A stretch of 64,000 bases of DNA from Axinella damicornis (GCA_963931865.1 OZ007507.1:682001-746000); one strand, 5' to 3'. Counted from the stretch's first letter, positions 1-15,699 are shown. The notes: generated from the letters alone by a model not told the origin. Translations and numbers: made by a program.

Positions 1-178
1 ATTTTGTCCACTGCAACAAGATCATTCATTCCTCAACCTTAGTGGCAAAATCTATTTCAGGTTTGGATTCCAGTCCATGGCATGCAGTTTCAGTTTGTAA
101 CAACTTCAGTTGAGGTCTCCTGCATGCACATGATTGCATCCACTTGTCCCACCCACACCTCTCCTCCCCCCCACCCAG

Positions 179-324
179 GAGCTGCGTTCAGCAAGGTGAA
201 ACTACAGGCAGGGGATGACGCTGGTGCGGTGGCGTGGACGGAGGCCCACAGCAGCCTCCAGCTCTACGCCAGCCACAACCACTTCATCCAGGAGGTAGTG
301 AAACTCCAGGGTGCAGCTTGGTGA
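179..324 (+). CDS. NUDT9: NUDT9-like ADP-ribose pyrophosphatase, last exon (gene truncated by window start)
   Basis: This is the C-terminal exon of a Nudix hydrolase that splits ADP-ribose into AMP and ribose 5-phosphate. A pyrimidine-rich tract ends in CCACCCAG at 178. The frame then reads AAFSKVKLQAGDDAGAVAW and on through LYASHNHFIQEVV to TGA at 322-324. It aligns with the vertebrate NUDT9 tail (LEAGDDAGKVKW, KLKLYASHSQFI), including the conserved AGDDAG turn. The Nudix box itself would lie upstream, outside the window, so catalytic competence cannot be judged. The protein ends a few residues after the last helix, slightly shorter than the human tail. It converges tail-to-tail on NLE1, leaving under 190 bases between the stop codons. 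The similar Nudix domain of TRPM2 is a less likely alternative because the stop follows at once. Confidence 0.8.
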
Positions 325-400
325 CCCAGGAGAGGTGACCATCTCACTAGACTGCAACGTTCTTAGTCCAATTTGTATTTTCAATTGATATTTTCTTTTC

Positions 401-406
401 AATAAA
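401..406 (+). terminator. Polyadenylation signal AATAAA
   Basis: A canonical AATAAA hexamer lies 77 bases after the NUDT9-like stop codon, in the short spacer before the convergent NLE1 gene. It is the likely 3' end signal of the plus-strand transcript. Confidence 0.5.
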
Positions 407-508
407 TAAGCTTAGCAAACATTCTGTCATCTACGCCATCTGCAAGAGACCACAAATCATAATATTAGTGCTGAGATAAAATGAGGGAGGAGCAGCTGCA
501 GAGCTGGC

Positions 509-5251
<4,743 letters not shown>

Positions 5252-5425
5252 TTCTAGATTTCAAATTTTCACTACTCCACATGGGTAACACATTATTAGA
5301 ACAACCACGCGCCTAAAATTTTTCAATAATCTGCATGGCATCGCATAATTAGAATAAATTACAGATACATGAAAAAGAGAGGGTGTGTGATAGCATTGTT
5401 GCTCCTAAGGGCCACACCGGGAAAT
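5252..5425 (-). promoter_or_regulatory. Probable NLE1 promoter and TMED2 3' flank
   Basis: Only 174 bases separate the NLE1 start codon from the TMED2 stop codon on the same strand, so the NLE1 promoter must lie here or overlap the TMED2 3' UTR. The stretch is AT-rich and no clear motif stands out. Confidence 0.35.
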
Positions 5426-7714
5426 TCAGATGACTCGTTTGACTTCAAAGAATCTCTTGAGGTAGTAAATCTGTCCGAACGTCATGGCAATGAGGAGGAA
5501 GGATTCGAACACTGACCACCACACCACTCGGGAGTTTGTATTGTCATTGACTGGGGAGAGAGAGACAAAACAATGACACAGACAATCAGCACAGCCTGAA
5601 GGGTCATATGGCTGTGGTCAGCTAGACTAGATGAAGACACTTGCCAATACGCTCACCCCAAGTAAACACCCTCTCATTCATTAGCCCCAAGTTAGGTAAG
5701 TTTTACTCCCATGGTAAGCATCTTCCTCCTGCGTGTGCAGTATACTACATTGCTCAGTGATATATTTCGTGACTTTTAGAAAAGCTGGTTTGAAATTTCT
5801 ATAGTTAAAGGGCTCGGAAGCATTGCGGTCTACAACCATAATTATGATCAAAATTTACAAATTTCAGTAGCTCCTAAAGCACAGCATTCTCAAGTTTAGG
5901 GGGGCTAGTTCAATCTTTCAGTTTAGTGAACAAAGTGATCTGCCTGTCGAGGAGTTGTTGATACCCTCTGAAGATGTAGACGCAATGAACGACTCCCGTA
6001 GTCACTGACAATGCAAGTTATTACACTGCCACTAGCAAGTATCAGCAGACTCATGACCAGCAATGTTGCTGCCCTTCCGGATAGCTACAGTTGTACAGCA
6101 AGTGAATTATATTTTAACTTCACTGCGTCCCTGCGCTGAACATTTCGTGTGGGCATAATTATAGTCAAGACTGATTGAATATTGAAGTAAAAGCGCCCTC
6201 CCCTATTATGCTCGGGTACCTCCATTATATCTACCAACTCACTCATTCGATGAATCCTTTCTCTGACCTCCATGTACTCTTGCTCATGCTTAATGACAGC
6301 CAGACCTTGCGATAGCTCACCAACCATCTCCTCCAGCCTGCCCTGATCTGTTCGGTAGGAAAAACACAACGGTCATACTTCCATACTTCCTGCAGGAGGA
6401 TTTGAAACTGGGATCGAGAATCGTGATCAGTGAAAATGAGAGCTTGATCACTTGATGTCTAATTTATCATCATAGGCATGCCTCCCCATTATCGCAATGG
6501 AATTGAGTGAGAGGAGGGTGCATTGGGGGGGGGGGGGGGGGGGGGGTTGAGCAAGGGGAAGAAGCTGTGTGAGGGGAGGGGTGTGAAGATGATCTTGCTC
6601 TTTCTCCTAAAATTGATCACCTGGTCCTGCTCACAAACATTTCTACAGGCGACTGACTACCCTTGGACTGTCACGCCGTGGACAGTCCCCCCCTGAAAAG
6701 CGGTCCCCCCGGACCAAATATGCAGCCATACCTGGTCCCCCCTTGCTGTAGATGGTCCCACCCCATAGATGCATGATCTGTTACGAGCGCTCGGCGGGGT
6801 ACGTACAGGTAAGCAAAGATCAGAGGCTACACAGGCTACGAAGGAATGGTTTTGCAGCATTAAATCGCTGAGCTAAACCGTGTGAGAACGAGTACGAGTA
6901 GCTATCATGCATGTGTGACTTATAAATACGTTTTGGGCTCCTGATAGTATAACTTGGACTACATGGCCTCCTGATGGACGGTGCAGACTCTCCATTCGCG
7001 TCTGTTTATGCTTCCTCGCTTCATAGTTGACCCTCCAGTGAATATTTGTGACTTGGGCTATAGCGCTAGTGAACAACTAGTGGGACCAATTACGGCAAGG
7101 GGGGACTGCTTACAGCGCCATGGATGGTCCCAGGGGGACCAATTATTCTGCCGTGGACAGTCTGGGGGGACCGCTTTAGGGGGGGACCAATTATAGTATG
7201 ACAGGACTACCATTAGGGAGCAATGCCACTGTCAATCAAAGGTGAGAATATGGGGTAGTACCACTCACCGTCCCCCTGCAAGTGGTCCTTGGGGGCGTCC
7301 CCAACATCCATGCTGAACATGACATTCTTGGGAGTCATGGAGGACATCTGGTTGCTGAAGCAGTACTTGTATAGTCCGTCCATGTGTGCCGCAAACGTGT
7401 ACTTCCCATTGGATTCCCTCTCTCCAGAATAAATCACCCGGTTGTCCGGACCAAGGATCTGGGAGACCATTGAGGTGTGCATCAGTGCACTGTTACAGCA
7501 CTTCACATACCCCTCCCATTACCTTGACATCGATGTCCAGGAACCCGCCTTCAACCACCTCAAAAGTAAGGCTCATCTTCATCCCTGAGCTGACTCTGTC
7601 GAAGAAACATTCCTCAGCGTGCGCGTCCACATTCACAAAGTATCCGCTAGCCCCCCTAGAGAGCCAGGCTAAACAGAATAGCAAAAAAAGGATGAGCGTT
7701 CGCTTTTCAGCCAT
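5426..7714 (-). CDS. TMED2: p24-family cargo receptor TMED2
   Basis: TMED2 (p24 beta) is a single-pass receptor cycling between ER and Golgi in COPI/COPII vesicles. Exons: 7714-7523, 7458-7269, 6347-6243, 5550-5426; total 203 aa (human 201). Residues 1-23 form a signal peptide. The GOLD domain follows, with [19 protein letters not shown] and the conserved [20 protein letters not shown] coiled coil comes next ([17 protein letters not shown]), then [20 protein letters not shown], one membrane helix and the cytosolic tail [13 protein letters not shown]. That tail keeps the FF motif for COPII and the basic residues for COPI. All introns are GT-AG and the frame closes exactly. The gene is divergent to the RILP-like gene with 129 bases between start codons. 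A poly-G run and a GGTCCCCCC-rich repeat element occupy its introns. Confidence 0.96.
6525..6546. repeat. Poly-G run (22 bases) in a TMED2 intron
   Basis: An uninterrupted run of 22 G on the plus strand within the intron between exons 2 and 3 of TMED2. Length may be affected by sequencing error. Confidence 0.85.
6655..7205. mobile_element. Degenerate inverted-repeat element built from GGTCCCCCC modules
   Basis: Both ends of this intronic segment carry the same modules in opposite orientation: CCGTGGACAGTC, GCGGTCCCCCC and GGTCCCAC on the left; GTGGGACCA, GGGGGGACCGC and CCGTGGACAGTC on the right. The outermost ends do not match cleanly and no target duplication is obvious. It resembles a decayed or nested MITE. 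Confidence 0.45.
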
Positions 7715-7843
7715 CTTTATGGTCGTACTCCCTGAGGATATACAAAAAATTGTGGGTCACCCAAGCGTGACGTCATCTCTTGTTACGTAGATCGCAGATT
7801 GTGCAGTTGTCAGTGAGCTATATAGCTAGCTACTAAGCTAGCT
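7715..7843. promoter_or_regulatory. Bidirectional TMED2 / RILP-like promoter with a perfect CRE
   Basis: 129 bases lie between the two divergent start codons. A perfect TGACGTCA palindrome (CREB/ATF site) is at 7768-7775, followed by GTTACGTAG. No TATA box is visible in a standard position. Confidence 0.7.
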
Positions 7844-10800
7844 ATGGCTTCAATTTCAATGAGGAGTTGTAAGTTGCTCCTCCTCCCCGATGTCTACGAC
7901 ATTGCTAAGAAGGTTGGAGAGGAATTCCAGCGCATCATGGGAGAGTTTGGGGGCAACTGCGTCGCGACGCTCGTTCCGACTGTGGTCGATGCACTGGAAT
8001 ACCTCGAGACATACGTGGAGGAGTACCAGACACTCCAGGCGCAAAACTATAAGCTGCTTTTGGAAAATGATAGTCTCGTAACAGAAAGAGAGCAGAGGAT
8101 CAGACTAGCTTCCGAGAATGAGGTGAGCAGATAGTCTGACCTGCTCCATTGAAAATATGCAGGAGGCAATAATTACAGTGGTAATCAGTACATTCATGAC
8201 GGTCGTAGTACTATCTATGGCTATCACCACGCAAACTGTTTATGGAGTGAGTGTTCATAATTTGTGTACTGGAGAAATGTATGGACACTCGTTCAATATT
8301 ATTCTGCTCTACATGACCAGCAGTAGCTGGGTGGAGTCATGGTGATCATAAATTTCCCTATCGTTAACAGCTGCATGGTTATACTCTACTTTGGATTGGG
8401 ATGAACAAGAATGGAATCTCTTTTTCGCTGTTACTGTTCCTAGAGAATTGCAGGCATCCTGGCACAAGCACATTTACAGCCAACTTTCGTGACACCAAAC
8501 AAATTAATATCTTCTGCATAGTGCATAGTGAAGAAAATAACTCGCTAATGGCTAATGGTTGTATGGATTTCCCCCACACAAGCATGCAAACATGCTAGCT
8601 TGCCTGCCCATAGGTCAGCCATTGGGACACACTATATACAGTGTGTGTTGTCCACCTATATACTTATAGCTCAAGTCAGTTTGTATTGATTAACAAACTG
8701 TTTCTTGGACACAGTTGTCGGTACTCCCATGGGATTGAGCAATCTATATAGCATATTTTCATAACACTGTGCCATCCTGTGTTTCATACAAAGGAGCTGC
8801 TCAAACACCACCATGAAGGGGAGAGGGAGGAGAGGCGGCTTTCAGAGCAGGTGGATAGGTTGCAGTTGAAAAATGAAGAGCTCCTTCGCAAGATAGACAG
8901 AGTGAAACGCAGGAGGGATCAGTGCACATCACAGGATGGTAAGCTGTGAGAGTGAAGGCGTGGGGGGGAGCTTGGCCTAGTAGTTTGTTCAAGACCATAT
9001 ACTTGTTTTTCTTATAAGTATAGCACAAACCGTTAATTAATGTACGGTGTAATTGTACGCAGCTGGATCCGTCCCAAACCTGGATGCTAATTACGGTGAA
9101 CATGGTGAAGAAACGTTGACTGGAAATGGACTCTCTGTAAGCCATCAAGCATTAGTCATTAGTCATTAGTCATTAGTCATTAGTAGTTTACATGATCATA
9201 CAGAACCTGATTGTGTCACAAGCTGCACAGCAAAACTTCAACCCAAAGCAGCCAGCGTATAGGTGTGTCTCTCTGGCTAGCTTCATGCATTGGGCGTTTG
9301 GTTACCTGCAGTGTTGACTTCATTTAGCCTCGTTCCCAGGCCATGTGCGGTACGGAAAAGTGGTGGCCTCGGAACGAGGCTGGACATGGTGATGCTAACG
9401 ATGCAGTGTAATGCACATTATGTGCAGGATTCCGTCTTCTCCTGCGGTCCCAATGTTGACCTTACCCGGAGACACCAATCTGACCCTGACATGATGGAGG
9501 GATCCAGGATGCACCGAAGACTCAGCGTGGTGGACCTGCAACTTGATAAAGCGAAGCGAAAACTGAACTTCCTGGAGCAATCATGTGAAGTAAATAAAGT
9601 GTTGTTTTGTGGTCACGTATCTATATTATAATATTCTGTGATGTCTGTTGCTTGCTTCTCTGTAGAAGTTAAACAAGGAGAACTGCAAACTGAAGACCCA
9701 GCTGGAAGAGTATAGAGCAGAGGCTGCCCTGAAATCCCTACAGGTTGGTTTTCTCTCAAACCTTGTTCGTGGGTCAACCACACTTCAGATGACTGTAGCT
9801 CACACCCTTGCCACTGAGGATTATGAAATGATGGTGCTTGACTGTATACTCCAACTACAACTTACAATACCAGATGTTTCCTCCTCCATGATTTCGTCCT
9901 CCTCATAGAGGACATCTTCAAAACAGGAGTTTCATTTATAGAGCTGAAATAAATATACTTCCACGATGCAAAAAAAGCATGGAGTTTAATGGCAGCTAAA
10001 CGGAAGCTGCAGTATGATAGTCCAGGTTGCGTAGCTGCTCAATTTAATCAGCATGGTAACTGTGTGGTTGACTTAGTGGTACTTGTAAGCTGCTTGCCCT
10101 GCAAGATCACTGTGTAGAACCTACCACTTTCTCGCCATGCATTTACGGCCTCTGATGTCATGTGCAGCCACTGCAACCTCTGACTGCATGTCAACTGTGA
10201 CATGACTTGTGATGACAATGCCTTACTGCAGGACTCCACTGACTGCATGACTTGTGATGACAATGCCTTACTGCAGGACTCCACTGACTGCATGACTTGT
10301 GATGACAATGCCTAGCTTACTGCAGGACTCCACTGACTGCATGACTTGTGATGACAATGCCTTACTGCAGGACTCCACTGACTGCATGACTTGTGATGAC
10401 AATGCCTAGCTTACTGCAGGACTCCACTGACTGCATGACTTGTGATGACAATGCCTTACTGCAGGACTCCACTGACTGCATGACTTGTGATGACAATGCC
10501 TTACTGCAGGACTCCACTGACTGCATGACTTGTGATGACAATGCCTTACTGCAGGACTCCACTGACTGCATGACTTGTGATGACAATGCCTAGCTTACTG
10601 CAGGACTCCACTGACTGCATGACTTGTGATGACAATGCCTTACTGCAGGACTCCACTGACTGCATGACTTGTGATGACAATGCCGTGACTGCAGGACTCC
10701 ACTGACTGCATGACTTGTGATGACAATGCCTTACTGCAGGACTCCACTGACTGCATGACTTGTGATGACAATGCCTTACTGCAGGACTCCACTGACTGCA

Positions 10801-11028
10801 TGACTTGTGATGACAATGCCTTACCTGCAGGACTCCACTGATGGTCCTGAGGTCCGGGATGAGAGGGACACCCCAAAGTTCTACAAGCGGGACCTAATTA
10901 CAGTGCTGAGGGAGAGGAACGAACTCAAGGAAGAGCTGGACTCCATGCGAGACGAGCTGGCCATGGCAAAAGCGTTAGTCAATGATTGCAGTGTGATCCT
11001 TCTTAGAATGAAGATGGCAGGAGTATAA
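7844..11028 (+). CDS. RILPL1: RILP-like protein (RH1 and RH2 domains, Rab effector family)
   Basis: RILP-like proteins bind phosphorylated Rab8/Rab10 through RH2 and dynein or kinesin adaptors through RH1, acting at centrosomes and cilia. Exons: 7844-8122, 8794-8938, 9063-9136, 9428-9589, 9666-9743, 10831-11028; total 311 aa with an exact frame. RH1 spans about residues 14-75 (VYDIAKKVGEEFQRIMGEFG, TLVPTVVDALEYLE) and leads into coiled coils rich in Glu, Lys and Leu. RH2 is near residues 263-300 (FYKRDLITVLRERNELKEEL), matching the vertebrate RH2 core LQERNELK. The protein stops soon after RH2, so it lacks the long tail of RILPL1. The choice between RILPL1 and RILPL2 is arbitrary. A downstream open frame near 11246-11340 could be an alternative last exon. 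The last intron is dominated by a 45-base minisatellite. Confidence 0.85.
9325..9382. repeat. Copy of the TAGCCTCGTTCCCAGG palindrome family
   Basis: Arms TAGCCTCGTTCCCAGGCC and GGCCTCGGAACGAGGCTG surround a loop of about 22 bases, in intron 3 of the RILP-like gene. Confidence 0.75.
10200..10830. repeat. 45-base minisatellite, about 13 copies, derived from the 3' splice site of the last RILP-like exon
   Basis: The unit is 45 bases (some 49, with an extra TAGC) and contains TTACTGCAGGACTCCACTGA then CTGCATGACTTGTGATGACA. The authentic acceptor of exon 6 (TTACCTGCAG, then GACTCCACTGATGG at 10831) is the final diverged member of the array. Each unit therefore carries a potential acceptor CTGCAG with the same first exon codons. 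Confidence 0.95.
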
Positions 11029-11862
11029 TTATGTGTTGTGTATATTTTGTTCCTCACCAAAAACTGATTGCAGATAGGTGCTTTCGAAGGTGCTTTCGAA
11101 GCACAGGTTATAGGGCAGTACTCTTGTTCTAGGCCGTGTGGAACGAGGCTACTTACACACTTGCTACAAATAAGCCATTTCATATTCTTGTATGCCGAGT
11201 GGCTTTGAGTTCATGAATTTGACTGATGTTCACTACAATATGCAGGGAACTCAAGCAGCATGAAGCATACAGCAAGGGACACAGAAGAAGAAGTGATTCA
11301 AGAGTTAGAGAAATGTAAGGTTGATACGTGCATTCTCAGATAATCATCCAGGTAGCCTCATTCCCAGGCACCTGGGAACGAGGCTATCATCCAGGTAGCC
11401 TCATTCCCAGGCACCTGGGAACAAGACTATCATCCTGGTAGCCTCATTCCCAGGCACCTGGGAACGAGGCTATCATCCAGGTACACCTAAAACGTACATA
11501 GTTTTCTGCTATTGCTTTGGTAATGACAACACCTGCTTCTTTTTAGTTAACAAACTTTGGAAACCAAAGTACTAACACAAACTATACCAATTAGCCCTAT
11601 GCAGGCCCTACAACTAATTTGAAGTGGATGACAAAACAATAACCATTTCCAAGTTGTCAGTTACTGGTACTTGTCCTAGTGCTGATGTATACGTATTGTC
11701 TCTTCTTCCTCAGACTCGACACTCTGACAGTGTCTTTACAGGTTGACATACCGGTATCACCCCTCACTCCATTACTGGAACAATCATGAAGAGTGGAAAA
11801 AATTTTTATTTCGTGTGCATATAATGATACAATCAGTATACTGATCATGATTGAAATCAATG
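11029..11862. other. Intergenic spacer with unexplained open frame and palindromes
   Basis: The spacer lies between the stops of the RILP-like gene and MRPL18. It holds the three tandem palindromes listed separately, a half-site GTGGAACGAGGCTA near 11140, and an open stretch near 11246-11340 preceded by ATGCAG that could be an alternative terminal exon. Nothing else is recognisable. Confidence 0.5.
11353..11472. repeat. Three tandem palindromes (43-base period) of the TAGCCTC family
   Basis: Three 34-base near-perfect palindromes (TAGCCTCATTCCCAGG, then CACCTGGGAACGAGGCTA) begin at 11353, 11396 and 11439, spaced by ATCATCCAGG. The second copy has mutated to ACAAGACTA in its right arm. Confidence 0.9.
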
Positions 11863-12942
11863 TCATCTTGGAAGCATTCCAGGTTTTGGTAGAATTCTTT
11901 TCACCTTCGGCTCATTCAGCAACAACCCTCCCTCAGCCACACCTCTCAGAAATGCCTTCACCTGCAGGCGTGCACGTGTACAGGGAAGGAGAGAAGAATC
12001 TTGAAAGCTGCATAAAGAATGACATAGATTGTACCTTCTTGTGACTTCTGTCCATTTTGTGCTCCCACATCACTCGGTACAGCCCAGTTTCCTTGCATCT
12101 ACTTGCAATGACTCTGCCGACGTTGTAAGCAGCTGCTACATCAGAGGTCTTGTACAAGTGCCTTGCTATGCAGAATTCCCTCGTAGAAGCTTCCACCACT
12201 TTGGTGCCGTTGCTGTGATCCACGTAGGCCAGGGCATGGCGGGAAGAAACTTCAAACATCAGCCTGAAAAAAAGAGGGATCCAGACAAGAGATGAATTCT
12301 GACTAACAACATGCTTTTGTCATTTCCCGTGACTGTTGATGTTTGAGCAGCAATTCTCTGTATTGACCTGAGGAAGATCAGCACAGCCTGATCAAAACGT
12401 TGTCATCAAAGTTCTCCTGCCGTGTGAAGTCCAACAATTGACAATCAGCAATTAATAAGCCTGAACACACCTTTAGTCTCGGAACTAGACCCTTTGCACG
12501 GGGAGGAGGAAGGCTCTGGGCATGTGCCTACATTCTGATGGAATGAAACTAGCAATCAATGGCGTACAACTCAAATGCGAGCATGTGCCCAGACCCTTCC
12601 TGGCTCCTGTGCGAAGGGTCTGGTTCCGACACACCTGTGGTAGTAGTCCACTCTACTCTTCTTTGTTGCAAACCCCTTGGGCTTCTCAGCTAGCCCCAGC
12701 AGCTCTAAACTCCGTGGGTTGCGGTTGCAAAAGTAGTTGGTGGTCCCACGCTCCAAGGCAGCACGGTTTACAAACTGGGGTTCATCTGGCCTTTTCCTTC
12801 TTCTCGGTACGTTTGCTGACCACCTGTGGAGTGCTCTTGATACTAAGAGGCCTCTTCCCGCGTTGAGGGTGTCAGTAAGCCCAACAGCCACTCGCATGTG
12901 CAGAATGGAGGAAAATAATCTCAACCATGTATTGGTAGCCAT
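11863..12942 (-). CDS. MRPL18: Mitochondrial ribosomal protein L18 (uL18m)
   Basis: MRPL18 is a component of the mitochondrial large ribosomal subunit; the human protein is linked to 5S rRNA import. Exons: 12942-12635, 12263-12035, 11961-11863; total 211 aa with an exact frame. The first ~50 residues are rich in Arg, Ser and Leu, fitting a mitochondrial targeting peptide. The family motif NRNPRSLELLGLAEKPKGF follows, then RLMFEVSSRHALAYVDHSNG, KVVEASTREFCIARHLYKT and AYNVGRVIASRCKETGL. The C-terminus (FLRGVAEGGLLLNEPKVKR) matches the human end (MTEGGVVLREP). The length is a little above the human 180 aa because of the N-terminus. It is divergent to the CCDC33-like gene with a 69-base shared spacer. 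Confidence 0.93.
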
Positions 12943-13011
12943 TTTCCTTATGACGTAATGAACTTAGGTGGGCGGAGCTCGCATTATTTTTCTTGACAGC
13001 TGCATGCTGAC
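12943..13011. promoter_or_regulatory. 69-base bidirectional promoter between MRPL18 and the CCDC33-like gene
   Basis: The start codons of two divergent genes are 69 bases apart. TGACGTAA (one mismatch from a CRE) lies at 12951-12958 and a GC box-like GGGCGGAG near 12971. No TATA box is seen. Confidence 0.65.
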
Positions 13012-15510
13012 ATGGAACTCGAAGTTGCAGTTTTGAAGGTAGAGATCAGAGCCTTAGAACAATTTGACCTCCGATGCAAGGTTGAATCTGGCGCTGAAAC
13101 CCACACCAGCTCCTCCACTGTGAGCCTGGCAGCAGCACGAAGCTGTGGATCATGGCCGACGTTCAGGTTTCCGTTCACCAGCCCAAGCCCAACTGCTACC
13201 TTGCAGTTTACAGCGTTCGATTCAGCTGGTTCCCCTGAACTAGGAAGCTGCATATGGCCCCTCACGTTACAAGGTAGCAATGTTTTCAGCAAACAAGCTA
13301 TATCCAACGAGACCCAAGTTGCCCTCCTGAGCTTGAAAATAGAAGGGATCGAGGTTCCAAAGTTTGTAGGGAAAGTTTGGTTCAGGGTTACGCCAAACTT
13401 CCAGCCTTCTCAAAATCAGTCAACTCTTTTGCTTGATCTGATATCAAGGGAGGCTGCCGACAAGTGTTCTGGTCATCTGCCGTCTGCCACACCAACAGTG
13501 TCGGTCGTGTTCCACTGCATTGATTCCACCACGCTTGCCAAATCTCCCAAACAGCTCACGCCAGTTGCCTGTATTGGAAGCATGAGTGGAATAAGTAATG
13601 GCGCCATATTTCATGAAGAGGATGAGCGGAATCCAACGCTGATTCCCATTCTGAAGCCTATTACCTTACGCTGCAGCCAACACCATACTCTTGAGCTGCA
13701 CATGGGCGACAGGACAAGTGGCAAAGTTCTGTTTTCATCTTCCCACCACATCAGCTCTCTGACGCCATTCAAACACAGCACCTCGCGCTACAACTGGAAC
13801 TGGATGTCCGGTAATAAATCTCTCATCCCCTCTCGCATTCCAGCTAGCCAAGAGCCAAGCATCATTATATCCCTGGTCTACAAGCCTGCAAGCTCAGAGT
13901 TTGACAACTACGAAGGCCTAGAGTTTTATGTTCACAGCATGAACATCACCTCAACCATGCTGCACAGAGATGTTGTTCTGTGTGCACAGCTTGTGAGCTA
14001 TGACAGCAAATCAAGAGTTCAAGGTGCAGGTGGGCATGACCCGCCCTTTGAGAGGAGAGCCAACAAGAAGGGAATCCAAAGTGAACAAACAGATTCTTTC
14101 TACAACTATAACGTGGCTGTTGTCAGATTCAACGCAGGAAAGGAACGACAGTCAACTGACCCAGCCTATTTCTTCTTTCCCGCAGACCCTTATTTTATTA
14201 CCAACAAGAGTGGGGTCGCCCTCACTATCCACATATATGCAGCAGATGCCCTTGAGAGTCAGCCATGGTGGCAGACTTCGCTCATTGCATCAGCAAGGCT
14301 CGAAATTACTGATGCACATTTGAAAAAGCTCCTTGAGCAGCGAAAGATTGGGAATGGTGTCCACTGGGAGCTGTCTGACTCCGATATCATGCAGTCAAGT
14401 GACTCTCCAGTGACAACCAAGATATGTGGGGTAATCAGATGGAAGTCGAAGGAAGCCAAATTCCTTTCGCATCCACTACAGTTAGATAACCTTCCCAAGT
14501 ACCGCGATCTGCTGCTGGTAGAGCCAGAATGTGAAGCCTCTGATCCCTCTCTGTCCCCAGTTCTCCACATACCTCCAGCAGGCATCCTAACATCGCTACT
14601 CTCTGAGCATGTTACAGCCCACACGGCCCCAAGTGAGGAAGAATGCACAGCATATAGGAATGCATTGGCTAAAATGGGGCAGGATATTCTGAAACTGAGA
14701 CAAGGAAATGCAATGCTTCAGGAAGAAAACCGTGAGTTGCTAGCCCATGTTAACCAAATGAGGACTGTCATGGGTATTACATCTGCAGACCAAACAGAGC
14801 TCAAGGCACTGTCCAGAGAAGAGATGGTCCAAAGAATATTGAAGTTGCAAGAAAATTTATCTGCTGAGTCCCAGAGCAGAAGGACGTACCAGGACAAAGT
14901 TTCTGTGCTCCAAAATACCGTGATAAGGAAGAACGACTTTGAAGTGCAATACTTTGAACTCCAGGATGCACACACTGCTCAGCAAGAGCTCATCAGGCAG
15001 CTTCGAGCCAAGATTGAGAAATACCGCAAGTGTTCAGAGACTTGCAGACAGCAAGAGAAGGTTATTACCCAGCTAGAATTGCTCCTAGCTCAGCAAACAC
15101 GGGGCCAGGGGGATAGTGACACTCTATCTCACCTGAGCAAGGAAAATGCCCACCTTAGGGCAGTGCTGAAAGATTACCAGGAGGAAAGAGAAGACCATTC
15201 AATCCAATTGATCCAGACCCAGTTATCAAAGTTGACCAGCAAGTGCCAAGATCTTGAACTACAGGTATACGGTGCTCAAGGTGCTTGTAGCGGTACACAT
15301 GATCTACAGAGTTCCAAAGTGTCTCAACTAGAGCTAAAGTTGGTGATGTCTGAGGCACGAGCGAGCACGTTAATGGCTCAACTGCAGGAGAATGCAAGAA
15401 GATGGGCTCTGGAGAGAGCAGCCTATGAACTGCAGCTTGCCGAATACAGGAGCAAGATAGGAGCAGCTCAGACAATCATTAATCCTCCTGTTGTTAAACA
15501 AACGTTCTAA
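13012..15510 (+). CDS. CCDC33: CCDC33-like coiled-coil protein, intronless, 832 aa
   Basis: A single uninterrupted frame from ATG to TAA. The N-terminal half (to about residue 470) is mixed beta-type sequence with C2-like character (VAVLKVEIRALEQFDLRCKV at the start, later EGLEFYVHSMNITSTMLHRD). From about residue 540 there is a long coiled coil (YRNALAKMGQDILKLRQGNA, EEMVQRILKLQENLSAESQS, QQEKVITQLELLLAQQ). The order and the phrases MGQDILKL, RKNDFEV and QQEKVI resemble vertebrate CCDC33, a testis and cilium-associated protein of unclear function. This assignment rests on remembered similarity, so other ciliary coiled-coil families remain possible. It is intronless among multi-exon neighbours, which could reflect an old retrocopy or intron loss. 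Its promoter is shared with MRPL18. Confidence 0.65.
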   Translation: MELEVAVLKVEIRALEQFDLRCKVESGAETHTSSSTVSLAAARSCGSWPTFRFPFTSPSPTATLQFTAFDSAGSPELGSCIWPLTLQGSNVFSKQAISNETQVALLSLKIEGIEVPKFVGKVWFRVTPNFQPSQNQSTLLLDLISREAADKCSGHLPSATPTVSVVFHCIDSTTLAKSPKQLTPVACIGSMSGISNGAIFHEEDERNPTLIPILKPITLRCSQHHTLELHMGDRTSGKVLFSSSHHISSLTPFKHSTSRYNWNWMSGNKSLIPSRIPASQEPSIIISLVYKPASSEFDNYEGLEFYVHSMNITSTMLHRDVVLCAQLVSYDSKSRVQGAGGHDPPFERRANKKGIQSEQTDSFYNYNVAVVRFNAGKERQSTDPAYFFFPADPYFITNKSGVALTIHIYAADALESQPWWQTSLIASARLEITDAHLKKLLEQRKIGNGVHWELSDSDIMQSSDSPVTTKICGVIRWKSKEAKFLSHPLQLDNLPKYRDLLLVEPECEASDPSLSPVLHIPPAGILTSLLSEHVTAHTAPSEEECTAYRNALAKMGQDILKLRQGNAMLQEENRELLAHVNQMRTVMGITSADQTELKALSREEMVQRILKLQENLSAESQSRRTYQDKVSVLQNTVIRKNDFEVQYFELQDAHTAQQELIRQLRAKIEKYRKCSETCRQQEKVITQLELLLAQQTRGQGDSDTLSHLSKENAHLRAVLKDYQEEREDHSIQLIQTQLSKLTSKCQDLELQVYGAQGACSGTHDLQSSKVSQLELKLVMSEARASTLMAQLQENARRWALERAAYELQLAEYRSKIGAAQTIINPPVVKQTF

Positions 15511-15699
15511 AACATCTCACCACCTCCAGCAACCCTTAAGCAGGCTTATCGAAACAAGTGCGTGTATTATACTGCTAGTGCTGTTTGTTAGTTTGTACCC
15601 AAAATACACTGACTTGTTGGACTTTGTGTCTGTAAATTCCGCTTGAAGCCATATTCCTACCAAACTGGCATTCCGAATGTGCAGGAACGGTTGCTCAGC

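Noticed and set aside
6085..6242. Read-through of TMED2 exon 3 as a separate small protein
   Set aside because: The frame past 6243 is intron; the donor GTGAGT and the exon at 5550 restore the conserved [10 protein letters not shown].
10048..10876. Open frames with a repeated MSSQVMQSVESCSKAL unit on the minus strand
   Set aside because: Reverse translation of the 45-base splice-site minisatellite; no start context, no domain.
11246..11340. Seventh exon of the RILP-like gene
   Set aside because: An open stretch follows ATGCAG, but the six-exon model already ends in a stop shortly after RH2 and no strong donor links it. Left as a possibility only.
11353..11472. Rho-independent terminator or small-RNA hairpin
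   Set aside because: The hairpins belong to a dispersed family found throughout introns and spacers, and the host is eukaryotic. A microRNA precursor cannot be excluded but nothing supports it.
15643..15699. 19-codon N-terminal extension of the glycosyltransferase
   Set aside because: The open frame there begins with a TTG codon; the first ATG is at 15700 and gives a normal type II anchor.
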